Positions 23,273 through 34,612 of a stretch of 64,000 nt of DNA are shown here, one piece after another. Every line of letters starts with the position of its first letter. Position 1 is the stretch's first letter. A program made the position numbers and the translations under genes. The stretch covers positions 141,314 through 205,313 of the forward strand of contig JADNRY010000100.1 in assembly GCA_015501585.1 (NCBI GenBank), in the 5' to 3' direction. Below the pieces are notes generated by a model. That model saw only the letters and a list, made by a program, of their open reading frames with translations, did no database searches and had not been told where the DNA came from. This stretch comes from Rhodocollybia butyracea (taxonomy: Eukaryota > Basidiomycota > Agaricomycetes > Agaricales > Omphalotaceae).

Positions 23273-24431
23273 ACTCAGAAAGGAGGGGGTGCCCTTTGAA
23301 TGGATGTCTGAACAGCAGAAAGCTATGGATAACTTGAAGCAGGCAATTAGGGAGTCCCCTGCACTTAGGAAAATTGACTATACTAGTCCAGAACCTGTAA
23401 TTCTGTCGGTTGATAGTTCCTTTAAGGGAGTGGGATTCTACATTGCACAACAGGATGATGAGACCCGAAAAAGGCATTATGCGAGATTTGGGTCCATCAC
23501 CTACAATGACAGGGAAGCCAGGTTTTCACAACCTAAGAGAGAGTTGTATGTAAATGCACTTAAATATTTGTCTGAGAGATATGGAATCAAAGGGATTAGG
23601 ATTGCTCCCTATAATTCACAAGCTAATGGGAAGATAGAGAGACCACACTGGGATGTCAGACAGGCCCTTTACAAGGCTGCCAATGGTATCCAATCTAAGT
23701 GGGCTTTCCATGTCTCAGAAGTGATGTGGGCTGATAGAATTACTGTTAGAAAGAGATTGGGTTGTTCCCCCTTCTTTGCCATGACAGGAGCACACCCAGT
23801 CCTCCCCTTTGACATCATGCAAGCAACTTGGCTCATGCAAGTGCCAGGACATGTACTTAGTACTACTGAGTTAATTGGACTTAGAGCCAGAGCTCTGTCT
23901 CTGCATGCAGACCATGTTAAAGATATAATGAGTTCCATAGACCATGAGAAGAGAGAAAGAACACTAAGATATGAGAAGATGCATGCTCACACTATCAAAA
24001 GTTTTGACTTCAAACCAGGGAACCTTGTACTAGTGAGAAATTCACAAGTGGAGAACTCCCTTAATGCTAAAATGATGCCAAGATGGTGGGGCCCCTGCAT
24101 AATTATTAGAAAGACTAAGGGAGGAGCTTATGTAGTTGCCGAAATGGATGGATCAGTTTTTCAAAACAAGATCTCACCATTTCGGGTCAGGCCTTACAAC
24201 GCCCGGCATAAAATTACACTTCCCGAGAATCTATCTACACTTACGGGACTTACTCCCGAGGAACTCGAAAGAATTGTTCAAGGGCCAGAGCCCAGCGAGA
24301 AAGATGTTAGTTCCGAAGAGTCCAAAATAATCTCAGAAGAAGTTAATTTTGAGCTTGATCGGATCAGTGATTATGAATACGATAACACGATCACCGAGCC
24401 AAGGATCAGAGGCGAACGAGAAAATGATTAA
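23232..24431 (+). pseudogene. RNase H fragment fused to integrase C-terminal part
   Basis: The first 100 or so residues are RNase H (VILSVDSSFKGVGFYIAQ, then REARFSQPKREL). At about 23549 the sequence jumps straight into the integrase at VNALKYLSERYGIKG, keeping the frame. Comparison with the outer copy shows that the zinc-binding HHCC region and the first two catalytic aspartates of the DDE core are missing; only the glutamate (QANGKIERPHWD) and the C-terminal DNA-binding part remain. An integrase of this form could not be catalytic. Confidence 0.85.
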
Positions 24432-24733
24432 GTGAGGAGACCACGAGGAGATCAAAAGGAGAAGGTAAAGGGAGATCTGTCAGAATTCTGCCGGATTTCA
24501 CAAGTAAAGAGAAGTGGCGAGTATGGACTTAGCAAATGAACTCAAAGTAAAATCATATATGAGCTTAGTTCACGTGCGCAAGTTCAAGTGACGGCGTACA
24601 AAAATTTTGTATTAAGTCAAAAGCGTGTACAAATAAAGTACACTAAATTATGTAGAGAATAGGCGAGCCGACTATTTAGAAGGCCCGGCGACATGAAGCA
24701 AGTTAAGAGAAAGAGAGATGATTGGTGAATAGA

Positions 24734-24979
24734 CTATAAAAGAGGAAAAAGACGGTCACGCACAGTCTTCTCGCACATATCCGTAGCCATTCCAGCAAAA
24801 GAATAAAAGTTGGAGGCATATCCGGAAGACTCAGCGAGTTTCTTGTTGTATTCCTGAAAGGCCGAGAGAATCTCAGCTTTAAGAGCCAAATACTCGGGAC
24901 TAGACATAGCAGCAGGCGTAGACATCTTGGATAGACGAGTTGAGTAGCGAGCAGCGAGAAGTTGGGAGGCAGGATTCAA
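24734..24979 (-). CDS. Antisense small ORF in the gypsy 3' region
   Basis: It lies on the strand opposite gag-pol, between the integrase stop and the polypurine tract. The first ATG is at 24925, giving 63 residues (MSTPAAMSSPEYLALKAEIL...), ending VRDRLFPLL. The residues are mixed charged and hydrophobic and predicted mostly helical (LALKAEILSAFQEYNKKLAE). No known domain is recognised. The outer copy (near 16400-16645, + strand) keeps the sequence but has lost single bases at three points. It may be an accessory or antisense-regulator gene, or a chance frame. Confidence 0.4.
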   Translation of the reverse strand: MNPASQLLAARYSTRLSKMSTPAAMSSPEYLALKAEILSAFQEYNKKLAESSGYASNFYSFAGMATDMCEKTVRDRLFPLL

Positions 24980-25190
24980 CGGGCCATGGAAAAGTCGCTG
25001 AAAAGTCTTAAATACTCAAAGAAAATGACTTAGAGGGCGTAAAACTTACTGCGGCTCAAAGATACTGCTGAAAACAAATCCGCACGCAAAAAGAATAGGC
25101 CGACGTGGTGACCAGACCCCGGAGAAAACCCATTGTATCTTGGGGAAGGGCGTGAAAGATAAAAAGAAGAACTGGGGACAGTTCAGATTT

Positions 25191-25204
25191 AAGTAAGGGG
25201 GAGA
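25191..25204 (+). other. Polypurine tract of the inner element
   Basis: AAGTAAGGGGGAGA immediately precedes the 3' LTR, where plus-strand DNA synthesis is primed. Confidence 0.8.
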
Positions 25205-26731
25205 TGACACGCCGAATTACGCTGTACGCCGAAATTCGGGCGAAATGTCATCATTTAAAAGACCCCGTGAAACACGTCACGTCACTACCTAGGGTACGTT
25301 ATGTATTAGACACTTTGAAGGTCCACTTCAGGTATCTAGTATGTAGAAACCCATTTGAAGGGAGATACACTATGTTTTAAGAGGCTACATTACTGTGCAA
25401 GGATGCATCGTTGACCCACAAACTCAAAATCAATCAAATTGATTTACCTAGATTGATTTAGGCTTGCCAGATCTAAAGTCTATTCAATTAATACTACCTA
25501 CTACAAAAAGTCCTATACAGGGATATACAAGACAGGATTAAAATAGATGAAGAGAGACGAATGAGGGCAAGCATAATGCGAACCCATATCCGTTTAAAGT
25601 AAGAGAATCGAAGCACTGGTTCCCTGGAACGAACCACAGAGAGAAACTAGACGATTAGTGATGAATTAGGCGCCGGGGATCAAAGTGGCCCGGCGCCGGC
25701 AGTAAAAGAAAGGCGGGGCGCGTCCTAGCGACGTGCCTATAATAAAATTTATTCGGACCGACCTATGGGACGGTCCACCTGTATACAAGTACCCGGTAGG
25801 ACCCGGGAGGAGAAGAGAAAAGGGGAGATACGGAACGACGCCGCAAACTTGAACCGCGGGACGGACGGACCGCCCGGCGCTTAAAGCGCATCAGAGTCGA
25901 ACCACTCATCGGGAATGCATCGTTCTTCCCTCCCCTCCGTTACTTATTAAATAAAAGGTGTAGAAAAGGTGTAATATGGGTAGAGGACCCATGAGACAAT
26001 GATATAGAGCCCTGGGGACAGTGTAGGAACCAGGAGAACACTTATAAGCTCACTTATGGCTTAAAAGGGCAACATGAGATTTATCATCTTGGCTCTTGGC
26101 AAGCCAAGAGAGTCTTACCAACCCATGGTACCTTAATTAAGAAAATTTCAAGGACCTAGGAGTATAAAAAGGCAAGGAAATGAAGAGAAAAGCATTCTTT
26201 CTTACCCCCACCAGGTGTAGCAGCTCCTTATCATGCTACTACTAAAAGATTGAATTGATATAAAGACTGGGATTTACAGAGAGAAATTGACAAGCAATTG
26301 AACTTGAGTAAAGAGACAGAAAGAGATTCAGTGTGAACTGAGTGCAGAGAAGTTAAGACAAAGACTTAGAAAGGACTTTGAATATTATTTTCAAACCACA
26401 GTTAGGCTGCAGTCAGAGCTCTGTCTGAGTTATAGGGACACCCTCTGGTCAGTTGTGACTTGTGTTAATTTGTGATTTTACCAAGGGACTTAGGAATAGT
26501 ATTTGTTTGACAGCTCAGAGCTTGGGGATCAGCTTAAATAAGTCTGTACTTTGAAAGGGAAGGCACTTAGTGAAATAACACTCAGTGTAGCAAGGAAGCA
26601 CTTGAATAGATTGAAGTTTAAAATATATATTATTTGGCTGAACTAAAAACCCGAACTGAGTAATAAGTTGTGTGTGTGTTTGGTGTGGTTGTGTAAGCCA
26701 TTTCTAAGTTCACCCCAGTTTAGACCTCTCA
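25205..26731 (+). repeat. 3' LTR of the inner gypsy element (LTR C)
   Basis: TGACACGCCG...GACCTCTCA, near-identical to LTR B. It is followed directly by ACGTGAACTAAGC, the continuing 3' region of the outer element. Confidence 0.92.
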
Positions 26732-28178
26732 ACGTGAACTAAGCTCATATATGATTTTACTTTGAGTTCATTTGCTAAGTCCATACTCGCCACTTCTCTT
26801 TACTTGTGAAATCTGGCAGAATTCTGACAGATCTTCCTTTACCTTCTCCTTTTGATCTCCTCGCGGTCTCCTCACGGTCTCACTTAATCATTTTCTCGTT
26901 CGCCTCTGATCCTCGGCTCGGTGATCGTGTTATCGTATTCATAATCACTGATCCGATCAAACTCAAAATTAACTTCTTCTGAAATTATTTTGGACTCTTC
27001 GGAACTAACATCTTTCTCGCTGGGCTCTGGCCCTTGAACAATTCTTTCGAGTTCCTCGGGAGTAAGTCCCGTAAGTGTAGATAGATTCTCGGGAAGTGTA
27101 ATTTTATGCCGGGCGTTGTAAGGCCTGACCCGAAATGGTGAGATCTTGTTTTGAAAAACTGATCCATCCATTTCGGCAACTACATAAGCTCCTCCCTTGG
27201 TCTTTCTAATAATTATGCAGGGGCCCCACCATCTTGGCATCATTTTAGCATTAAGGGAGTTCTCCACTTGTGAATTTCTCACTAGTACAAGGTTCCCTGG
27301 TTTGAAGTCAAAGCTTTTGATAGTGTGAGCATGCATCTTCTCATATCTTAGTGTTCTTTCTCTCTTCTCATGGTCTATGGAACTCATTATATCTTTAACA
27401 TGGTCTGCATGCAGAGACAGAGCTCTGGCTCTAAGTCCAATTAACTCAGTAGTACTAAGTACATGTCCTGGCACTTGCATGAGCCAAGTTGCTTGCATGA
27501 TGTCAAAGGGGAGGACTGGGTGTGCTCCTGTCATGGCAAAGAAGGGGGAACAACCCAATCTCTTTCTAACAGTAATTCTATCAGCCCACATCACTTCTGA
27601 GACATGGAAAGCCCACTTAGATTGGATACCATTGGCAGCCTTGTAAAGGGCCTGTCTGACATCCCAGTGTGGTCTCTCTATCTTCCCATTAGCTTGTGAA
27701 TTATAGGGAGCAATCCTAATCCCTTTGATTCCATATCTCTCTGACAAATATTTAAGTGCATTTACAAATGGTGGACCATTATCTGTGTAGATTACAGCTA
27801 GACACCCCCATCTGCATATAATGTCCTCAAACATCCAATCACCAATTGCTTTTCCAGTTTCTTTCTGGAGTGCCCTCCCCTCCATCCAACTTGAAACATG
27901 GCACCTGCCATGCACAAAGTACTTTTTATTATTTGACTTTGGCATATGCATAGTGTCTGCATGAAGGACTTGTAAAATAGGTGGGGTGGATGTAAGCTTA
28001 GGCGGGGTCCTAATCAATTCTTTCAATCTTTCCTGACACAAGTGGCATGTCTTCACATACCAGTTGGCATCTCTATCTAGTTCAGGCCACCAGAATCTCT
28101 CAGATAACAAAGCTTTAGTGGCAAAGACACCCCTGTGCCCAAGACTATCATGAGCCGCTTTCATCATTGACATTCTGT
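26732..28178 (-). mobile_element. Outer gypsy element, pol part, cut by CACTA end
   Basis: It continues the outer element from 16803 after the inner insertion. 26736-26883 is the 3' non-coding region and 26884-28178 is the 3' end of pol. The element stops abruptly at 28178/28179 where the CACTA-like TIR begins. Its 5' LTR, gag, protease and RT are not in the window, not even beyond the other TIR at 34963. Confidence 0.85.
26884..28178 (-). pseudogene. Integrase of the outer gypsy element, 5'-truncated
   Basis: The open frame covers the integrase with all usual parts: zinc-binding HDSLGH...CHLC, catalytic core aspartates in LHADTMHMPK and IYTDNGPPF, the glutamate in QANGKIERPHWD, then a C-terminal domain (FKPGNLVLVRNSQVENS, MMPRWWGPCIIIRKTKGGAY). 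It would insert element DNA into the genome. The first 14 residues of the apparent ORF (to 28221) come from the CACTA TIR, not from pol. Over the shared part it is almost identical to the inner copy (for example NFEFDRIS versus NFELDRIS). Confidence 0.88.
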
Positions 28179-28780
28179 CACTACGGGAAGGAAAAACAAT
28201 TAATTTGATTGTCCAAAACACATTCTAAATGATTGTCTTGCACTCATATTGATTGTCTGAAACATTCTTAATGATTGTCCAGTTTACCCATAATGATTGT
28301 CTTATACCTTTATATTGATTGTTTGAACCAATCTTATTGATTGTCTGAACCAACCTTATTGATTGTCTGAACCAACCTTATTGATTGTCTGAACCAATCT
28401 CAATGATTGTCTAAATCACTCTTAAAGGTTGTCTGAACTACTTTCAATGATTGTCCTGACCTTTCAATATGATAGTCTGAACCACTCTATATGACAGTTT
28501 TGGGCTATCTAAATGATTGTCAAAAACACTCCAAATGATGGTATGAAACACTCATATTGACTGTTCAGGACAGTCTAAATGATTGTTTTTGGAAATGGGT
28601 CACAGTGTCTTCAGACAATCATTGGGATTGTCTATCAATCACTCTGAGTGCTTATAACAATCATTTGAGCTGTCTTGGACACTCTTTTTAAGTGCCTTGG
28701 GCAATCATTCTGAATGTATGAACAATCATTTGGGTTGTTTTACGAATGGGTTTTTCACATGCTTTTGGAGGTAAAAATAT
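28179..28780. repeat. Left subterminal TGATTGTC repeats
   Basis: More than 15 copies of (A/T)TGATTGTC(T), mostly in one orientation to about 28600 and then several reversed (GACAATCATT, ACAATCATTT). Spacing is about 20-30 bp. The right end shows the same motif. Confidence 0.8.
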
Positions 28781-28984
28781 ATTGACTACGTGTTGACACT
28801 ACTACTTATCCCAAATTCCTTCTTCAATGAGAGGAAAGTCAAATGCTAAAGTCGCACATCAAAATACTTACCAGCGCATTGGTGTTGCTGGAGTGACGGT
28901 CAATGGAAGAACAAACAGAAGGTATAGAACAACTTACACAATAAGGTGTAGCGAGTTCACAAACCAGAGACCTGCAAATGGCAA

Positions 28985-29375
28985 CCACGGAGACAAACAA
29001 CGATATACAGGAGAGAAACGACAATATGAACGGAGAGAAACGACAATATGAACGGAGAGAAACTATAATACATGAAGAGAGAAACTACAATACACGCGGA
29101 GAGATACGATGATATGCGTGAAGAGAAACTACAATACATGGGGAAAGAAACGATGATACCCACAGAGAGATACAATGATACACATGGAGAGATACAACGA
29201 TACACATGGAGAGGTATGACGATATGCACAGAGAGAGGTATGGCAATACACGTGTGGAGAAATGAAATGATGATACATGCGGAAAGAAACTACAATACAC
29301 ACGGAAAGAAACAATAATATGCGCAGAGAGAAACGACAATACGTATGGAGAGAAGCGACGATACGCACGGAGTAA
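28985..29375. repeat. GAGAGAAAC-type purine-rich minisatellite
   Basis: Degenerate units such as GGAGAGAAACGACAATATGA, GGAGAGATACAACGATACAC and GGAAAGAAACTACAATACAC repeat every 22-32 bp. Open frames on both strands here are by-products of the repeat. Confidence 0.75.
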
Positions 29376-30575
29376 TTTGAGGCAAGGACGAGCCTATGGC
29401 GCGTAAGCCAAGACGCGTTCCATGGAGAGGCTGGGCGTTGAGCGGAGGGACCGGGAGTGGCTATTTGGATGAGAACCATTCATAGCTGTTGACTCGAGTG
29501 CTCCCACAACAGCGGCTGGCACTATGTCAAGACAATCCAGCCGCCGGCGGAGTTCACTGGAGGGATGAAAGGAATGGGAAGTGAGAAACGGAAAGGAAAA
29601 GGATTAAAGCAAGGCGCACCCTTGATGCGCTCAGGAAGTCTCATTGCCGTTGACCCCGATTCAACGCCTTCGATTGAGAAGTTCCGTCGACCTGGGTGCT
29701 TGTGCTGTGGATGAAGTTAGAGGGGGCAGCGTTGAGTTGTGTTTGAGGGCTGCAGCCCTCTATCGCCAATGCGTTGTATGCTGTGGCCTGGTGTTGAAGG
29801 TACCTAGCGATTACCCTGTGAATTTGGCTATAGCTGAACGCTGTGGCTGTGGAGAACCTTGAGCAGAAGCAATGGCAAGGCAGCGAGCAGGGCGGCCAAA
29901 TCTCGGGTTAACCGGCCGGCTCACTCGCATGCACTACGGGTATTCAACAAACCAATTGCAACCAGTTTCCCTAGATACAGCCGATTTCCCTCGATCCCAT
30001 CCTCGAGGCCAAAGCTGTGCCCCTTGAAGCCTGCTGTCCATGTCTTCTGCCCAAGGCGGAGGCTCTGAAAAATAAACCGAGCTCCAATACCGTGGATAAC
30101 CTAGAAGGAAGAGCTGAGAGTCGATTGAAACAGGCAAAGAACCAGACCAAAAGAGAGAACAATGTCGTCGTGGAAGGGAACAGTATGGTGTTGAAGTGTG
30201 GCCGCCAGTAATAGTCTTGGTAGGATGGAATGGCTCCATGGACAAGGCAATGGTGGTCGAAGAAGCAGAGCAGGCGCTGACGTGGCCATTACGTGTTACA
30301 TTGATGTGGCTGTGCACTTGCGCGGAACTCGTCAAGTCCGCGGCAAGCGCTTTGGGGTTGAATGCCGAAGGATTGGCAACATCTGATAAATGGTAATTCA
30401 TTGATTACTCACTCGAGCTCATGCTCATGGGAAGCCAGGAGTGCAAGTGTGATGACTAGCCCTTCTAGTCTCGCGAGAACCACCGTTCAGACTCGTTTGT
30501 ATCTAGGCGTTTCTACTAGTGTGCCGCACTGATTGCAAAGCATGTTAGCGGACAAGAAGCCTGGAATAACGAGGG
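29376..30575. other. GC-richer interval inside the CACTA-like unit, no firm gene
   Basis: The base composition differs from the flanks and resembles captured host sequence. Short overlapping frames on both strands show no domain or splice pattern I trust. Confidence 0.35.
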
Positions 30576-30583
30576 TTGGAGAA

Positions 30584-31218
30584 TAGGGCTCTTCACCGTA
30601 ACCGTAGCCTATGGTATACGGCCGTAGGCTACGGGAAATATTCCGTACCGTATCAGATTTTTTTTTTGACCGTACCGTATCCGGTACGGGAAGTTCCGTA
30701 TTTTCCCATACCGTATGTCCGTATTACGCCGTATACGGTTGTACTGCCAGGTGGCTGTGCATTTTAGACAAATGTATTCAAATTTAATTGAAGAAGTTCA
30801 AGTTCAACTATATACATTACTAGCAGTTTAAGTACCAACGAAGTTGCGTGCTTTTATAAGCAAGCCACAAGCTGCCGGCAGGGAACGGAAACACTTTATC
30901 GACGTATTCCGCCGGTCACATGACTTGGGCAGCCCACTTGAATAACAGCTCGCAACACTGTTGCTTCCCCCAAGTACATCTTATTCCATCTTTAATACAT
31001 ACTTCCATGTCTGCATGCCACCTATAAGCACTTTGTACTTTTTAATTACTTTCTATTACCATTTGTGCTAAGTTTGTTCCGTACCATCCGTAATCTGTAA
31101 TACGGCCGTATTTTCGCCATACCGTACTGTCGAGAAGAAAAATGGACCGTAGATCACGTACCGTACCGTATTACGGTAAAAATATTCCGTACCGTATACG
31201 GTATACGGGAAGAGCCCA
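30584..31218. mobile_element. hAT-type MITE (635 bp)
   Basis: The ends are TAGGGCTCTTC and, from the right in reverse complement, TGGGCTCTTC. Both are followed by CCGTA/TACGG-rich subterminal repeats (ACCGTACCGTATTACGG). The element is flanked by perfect 8-bp duplications TTGGAGAA at 30576-30583 and 31219-31226, the length expected of hAT transposition. No coding capacity. Confidence 0.88.
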
Positions 31219-31824
31219 TTGGAGAAGAAGTTAGCAGGACCGGTGAAGTAAGAGAAGTTGGTCTTAGCGAGGAAAGGATAAATGAGGACTTAACTAGAAT
31301 ATTCTGCGTTGCATAGTATTCACGATCCGTCTTTGCTAACAGAATCAAAATGGATTAGAATGATTTGAAAAAGAGAACTCCTTGAATCTGTGTATGTACA
31401 AGTAAATATATGGGCCACTGCACATACTCTCGCACTGCCTGACCTCTACATGTGGTACATACCCAGTGATAATGTTACAATAAGTAAAAGAATAGTCTGA
31501 AAGAATTTGAAATACCTTTGGGTAGACGAATCTAAGGCTTTGTTGGATAGTGCGGTGGAACAGGTAGAACGCGTCGCGTCTACCTGTCCATCACTGGAGC
31601 AAGCCACGTGATGGCTAGTACGTTAGATTAGCTTGTACATAGTGCAACTCAACCACTTTACTGCTAGCTAGCGAGCCTTGGGCTTACCAGCGGACCCCTC
31701 GGCCCTCTCCATTCTGGTGACAAGAGTGTAATTTGAAGCACGCACCCGGCAGTCGACTTATCCAGCACCGAAAACCGCGAAGCCCCAATAGCCCAAAAAC
31801 CCGAAGCTCTATATATCTACAGCC

Positions 31825-32184
31825 ATGAAGACAGAGCCAATAGAATCTACTACCGATGCCATAACTGCTGAACCTCCCTCGACCAAGGATATTTTCGCCG
31901 ATGCCGCGCACGCCTATCACAAAAAGAAGAACTCCGAAGCCCTACGTGAATTTTGGAATATTGCATTTGAAGAAGGGAAGAAAGCCTTGCTGGAGGAGGA
32001 AACAGAGGATGCTCGAAGGAAAGGGATGAGAGATGCAGATGCCGAGCTATGTGAGAGGCTGAGTTGCGAGGTAGAAGTGAGGCGTTGGATGAGGCGTTTA
32101 AATTTTTGGAAAAAGAGAAAGAAAGAGCCACTGGGAGAGAGGGATTTATGGACACACATGACGGATAAACTAAATTCCCACTGA
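31825..32184 (+). CDS. Hypothetical charged protein, 119 aa
   Basis: Intact ATG-initiated frame. An acidic start (MKTEPIESTTDAITAEPP) is followed by strongly charged, probably helical or coiled-coil sequence (FEEGKKALLEEETEDARRK) and a basic patch (RRWMRRLNFWKKRKKEP). A TATATA lies just upstream (31809-31814). I do not recognise a family. It sits inside the CACTA-like unit and could be a captured gene fragment. No intron signal is needed. It could also be a chance frame. Confidence 0.4.
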   Translation: MKTEPIESTTDAITAEPPSTKDIFADAAHAYHKKKNSEALREFWNIAFEEGKKALLEEETEDARRKGMRDADAELCERLSCEVEVRRWMRRLNFWKKRKKEPLGERDLWTHMTDKLNSH

Positions 32185-34200
32185 CAACCATCAGTGGGGA
32201 CAGGGCAGGCCTTGACATCATGATTTAGGTGTGCACTGATACGTACCACATCCACCGTTGCCACGTGAAACCCATCAGAAGCGGGAGGGAATAATGGCCA
32301 AAGTAAAACAAAGAATCAACTGAAATCAAAAGATAGGAACATATAATATACCAAAAATAAACCAGACCCATAAAATGGTTATAGCCTGTCCATGGCTAAA
32401 CTGAAGAGTGGGATCAATGGAGGACATGCTGAGGGTCCTGCAGAAATATGTTTTGAGCTGATAAGGTGTGTCGACGCCCAAAATATTGACCAGCAAAGTT
32501 GGTTGAATTTGTAATAATAGCTATCGGTGATTTTTGATGCGCCAAATCACTGATAGCCATTTCCGGCCCACTGAAAGTATCATGTCTTCATGTCCAAGGG
32601 AATTGGTGATGGAAGTAGAAAGAGAGAGAAAGAACGTGTGAAAGTGGAGGAAGTGAAATGATACAGTTTCTGAAGTATAGAGTAATTTATAGTGAGGGTA
32701 CACTCAATGTAAGGGAACAAATAAAATGTATACATGAGGTATTAGCTACTGGCAAGGCAAGTAGCACTTCCACACCGGAGGCTGGAAAGTATTTTAAAAG
32801 CTTGATATGCATCTTTTGCCATGTCCTCAAAGCCAAGAAGGAATTCCCAGAAAAGATTCATGTGTACTTATTGCGCTTTTTTTTGAATGGTATAACTAAA
32901 TGTAATCTATACACTCTGGATGCTGAGAGACACAAAAGAGGATCTTGAAGAAAGCAGGGGAACATAGCAGGGGAACATACCAGCGATAATTATCCCAGAG
33001 AAGGGATGAGGTCAAGATGTACTACGGTTCAAGCTTTCAAGCCCTCCCATGCTTCTTTGAGAATTCATGCACATGTCTTGGCAAGTTGGAATGCAGCAAT
33101 GTACAACTGTGTTTGTCTTCTTGACTATTGCCATGGATATCCTCTCCTCGGAAATGAGAGCAGGTGCGAGTGATATGAGGAGGGCAAAAAACAGTGGTTT
33201 CTGGACCTTTTGGTTCGGCAACTTGTTCAATGCATTCAGTAGGCATCATCGTGAGATCAAGCCGGGCAAGGAGGTCATAAGATGTCTGGTTGACAGTGTC
33301 ATCGGCGGATTGGACAGCGAGCTTTTTGGAATGAGAAGACGTAACGGGCATTGGAAAATTTTTGAGCATTCTGAAAAGTGAGTCAAGTATTGTTGCAAGC
33401 GTCCAGGCCATTGAAAGTCCATCAGTTTCCAGATATGGCTGGGCAAATAATGGTTAGGCACTAGTATGGGCGCTGGAGGCCATGAGGATCGGTCCACTGA
33501 GTAGGAGCACTAATATGTTCAGGGGCGGAGGTGGGTTAATGTAGCGAATCGGAGAAGCCACATATCCTTGACACTAAAGTGTCTTATTCTCATCATTGCC
33601 TCACACTCGTGCACCCATCCCTTATAACATTTCTGTCACTGCATCTACACCAGAACAACTGCTAGTCCAGCACATACACTCAATCAGCATGCTATGAACG
33701 GTTGCACCATATCTTGTCTGGTCCTAACAAAGTGACAGCGGCGGCACCTTATTGATGTCTTACAGACCTATGTCTTACATGTTTATCTCCTAGCTTCTGC
33801 ACCAATCACCTGTAATTCCAGCACATAAACTCAATCACGCTCCTACTATCTCTGAAGCAATGAATTGCCATGGGTCTCTTAACATCTTGCTTAACATTTA
33901 ACCCAGGCCCGGGGATGATCCGCTGAAAACTTGCCTTGAGGCTTGGATTCATCTGCACCTGGTCCAATGCAGCCTGTGGAATGGACCGGGTACTTTCGGC
34001 GACCCTGTCATATCATTTTTAGACCCATTTGCTCTAGTGTGAAAGCAAGAGTCCAGTCCTATTATGTTATTTTGACTCTTGATTACCTGATTCCAGTGCA
34101 TGAGCCCTATACCTTTTGTTTCAAATATTTTTCTCTGAATAAGCGAGAGCCTCGCCACGTTATGTCTATTTTGTTCTGCACAAGCAAAACCCCATCATTT
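32185..34200. other. Interior of the CACTA-like unit, no assigned gene
   Basis: A minus-strand frame at 33411-33037 (starting MAWTLATILDSLF) is open for 124 residues but has no recognisable domain. Opposite-strand frames overlap it. I therefore make no gene call. Confidence 0.3.
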
Positions 34201-34214
34201 GTGCTCCGACGTTG

Positions 34215-34425
34215 ATTATTGATCTACTTACCAAGCTTGTACCAAGCTACTTACTAATACCTACAGACTCGGTAGACACCTCATAGAATACCTGTACTGT
34301 AGTTTATAAGGCCAACTATAACAGAACACCCAGAGCCCATAGGGCATATTGAAGCAGCTGTACCTCCAATTTCCTGTGTGACCCTCACAGCTCCGAGTCC
34401 CCACTGCGCCGAATACCTACAACAT
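34215..34425. repeat. Dispersed repeat, second copy of 7.05-7.27 kb
   Basis: ACAGACTCGGTAGACACCTC, GTAGTTTATAAGGCCA and CTCCGAGTCCCCACTGCGCC match 7060-7215 with differences. It lies just inside the right subterminal repeats. Confidence 0.6.
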
Positions 34426-34612
34426 GCAGCTACAGAAGGAGTTTTGAATAAGAAGTCTACAGCACATATTATCACAGACTTAAGGGCAGTGGCAGTTGTA
34501 GTGGGCCATGTATACTTATACCAGGGGAGATTATGGAATTGTAAACTGTAGTAATGGTCTTGTAAATCCTATTTTTTCTGAGGATTGAATAAATTAACTT
34601 TGCTCTACTTTG

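Larger units (their letters stand above)
16804..26731 (+). mobile_element. Inner Ty3/gypsy LTR retrotransposon
   Basis: A 9.9-kb element with LTRs at 16804-18327 and 25205-26731 (about 1.52 kb each), differing at only a handful of sites over the length I compared, so insertion is recent. It holds primer-binding site, gag, protease, reverse transcriptase, part of RNase H, the C-terminal part of integrase, a 3' region and polypurine tract. ACGT flanks both sides (16800-16803 and 26732-26735). The empty target GCACGTGAACT is visible in the element's own 3' region near 24570. Reading frames are broken by small indels and one internal deletion, so it is not autonomous as written. Confidence 0.92.

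Noticed and set aside
28985..29375. CRISPR-like array
   Set aside because: Units are degenerate, lack unique spacers and sit in a eukaryotic genome. It is an ordinary minisatellite.
33037..33411. 124-residue minus-strand protein (MAWTLATILDSLF...)
   Set aside because: Open but without a recognisable domain, and an overlapping plus-strand frame is equally long. Not enough to call a gene.
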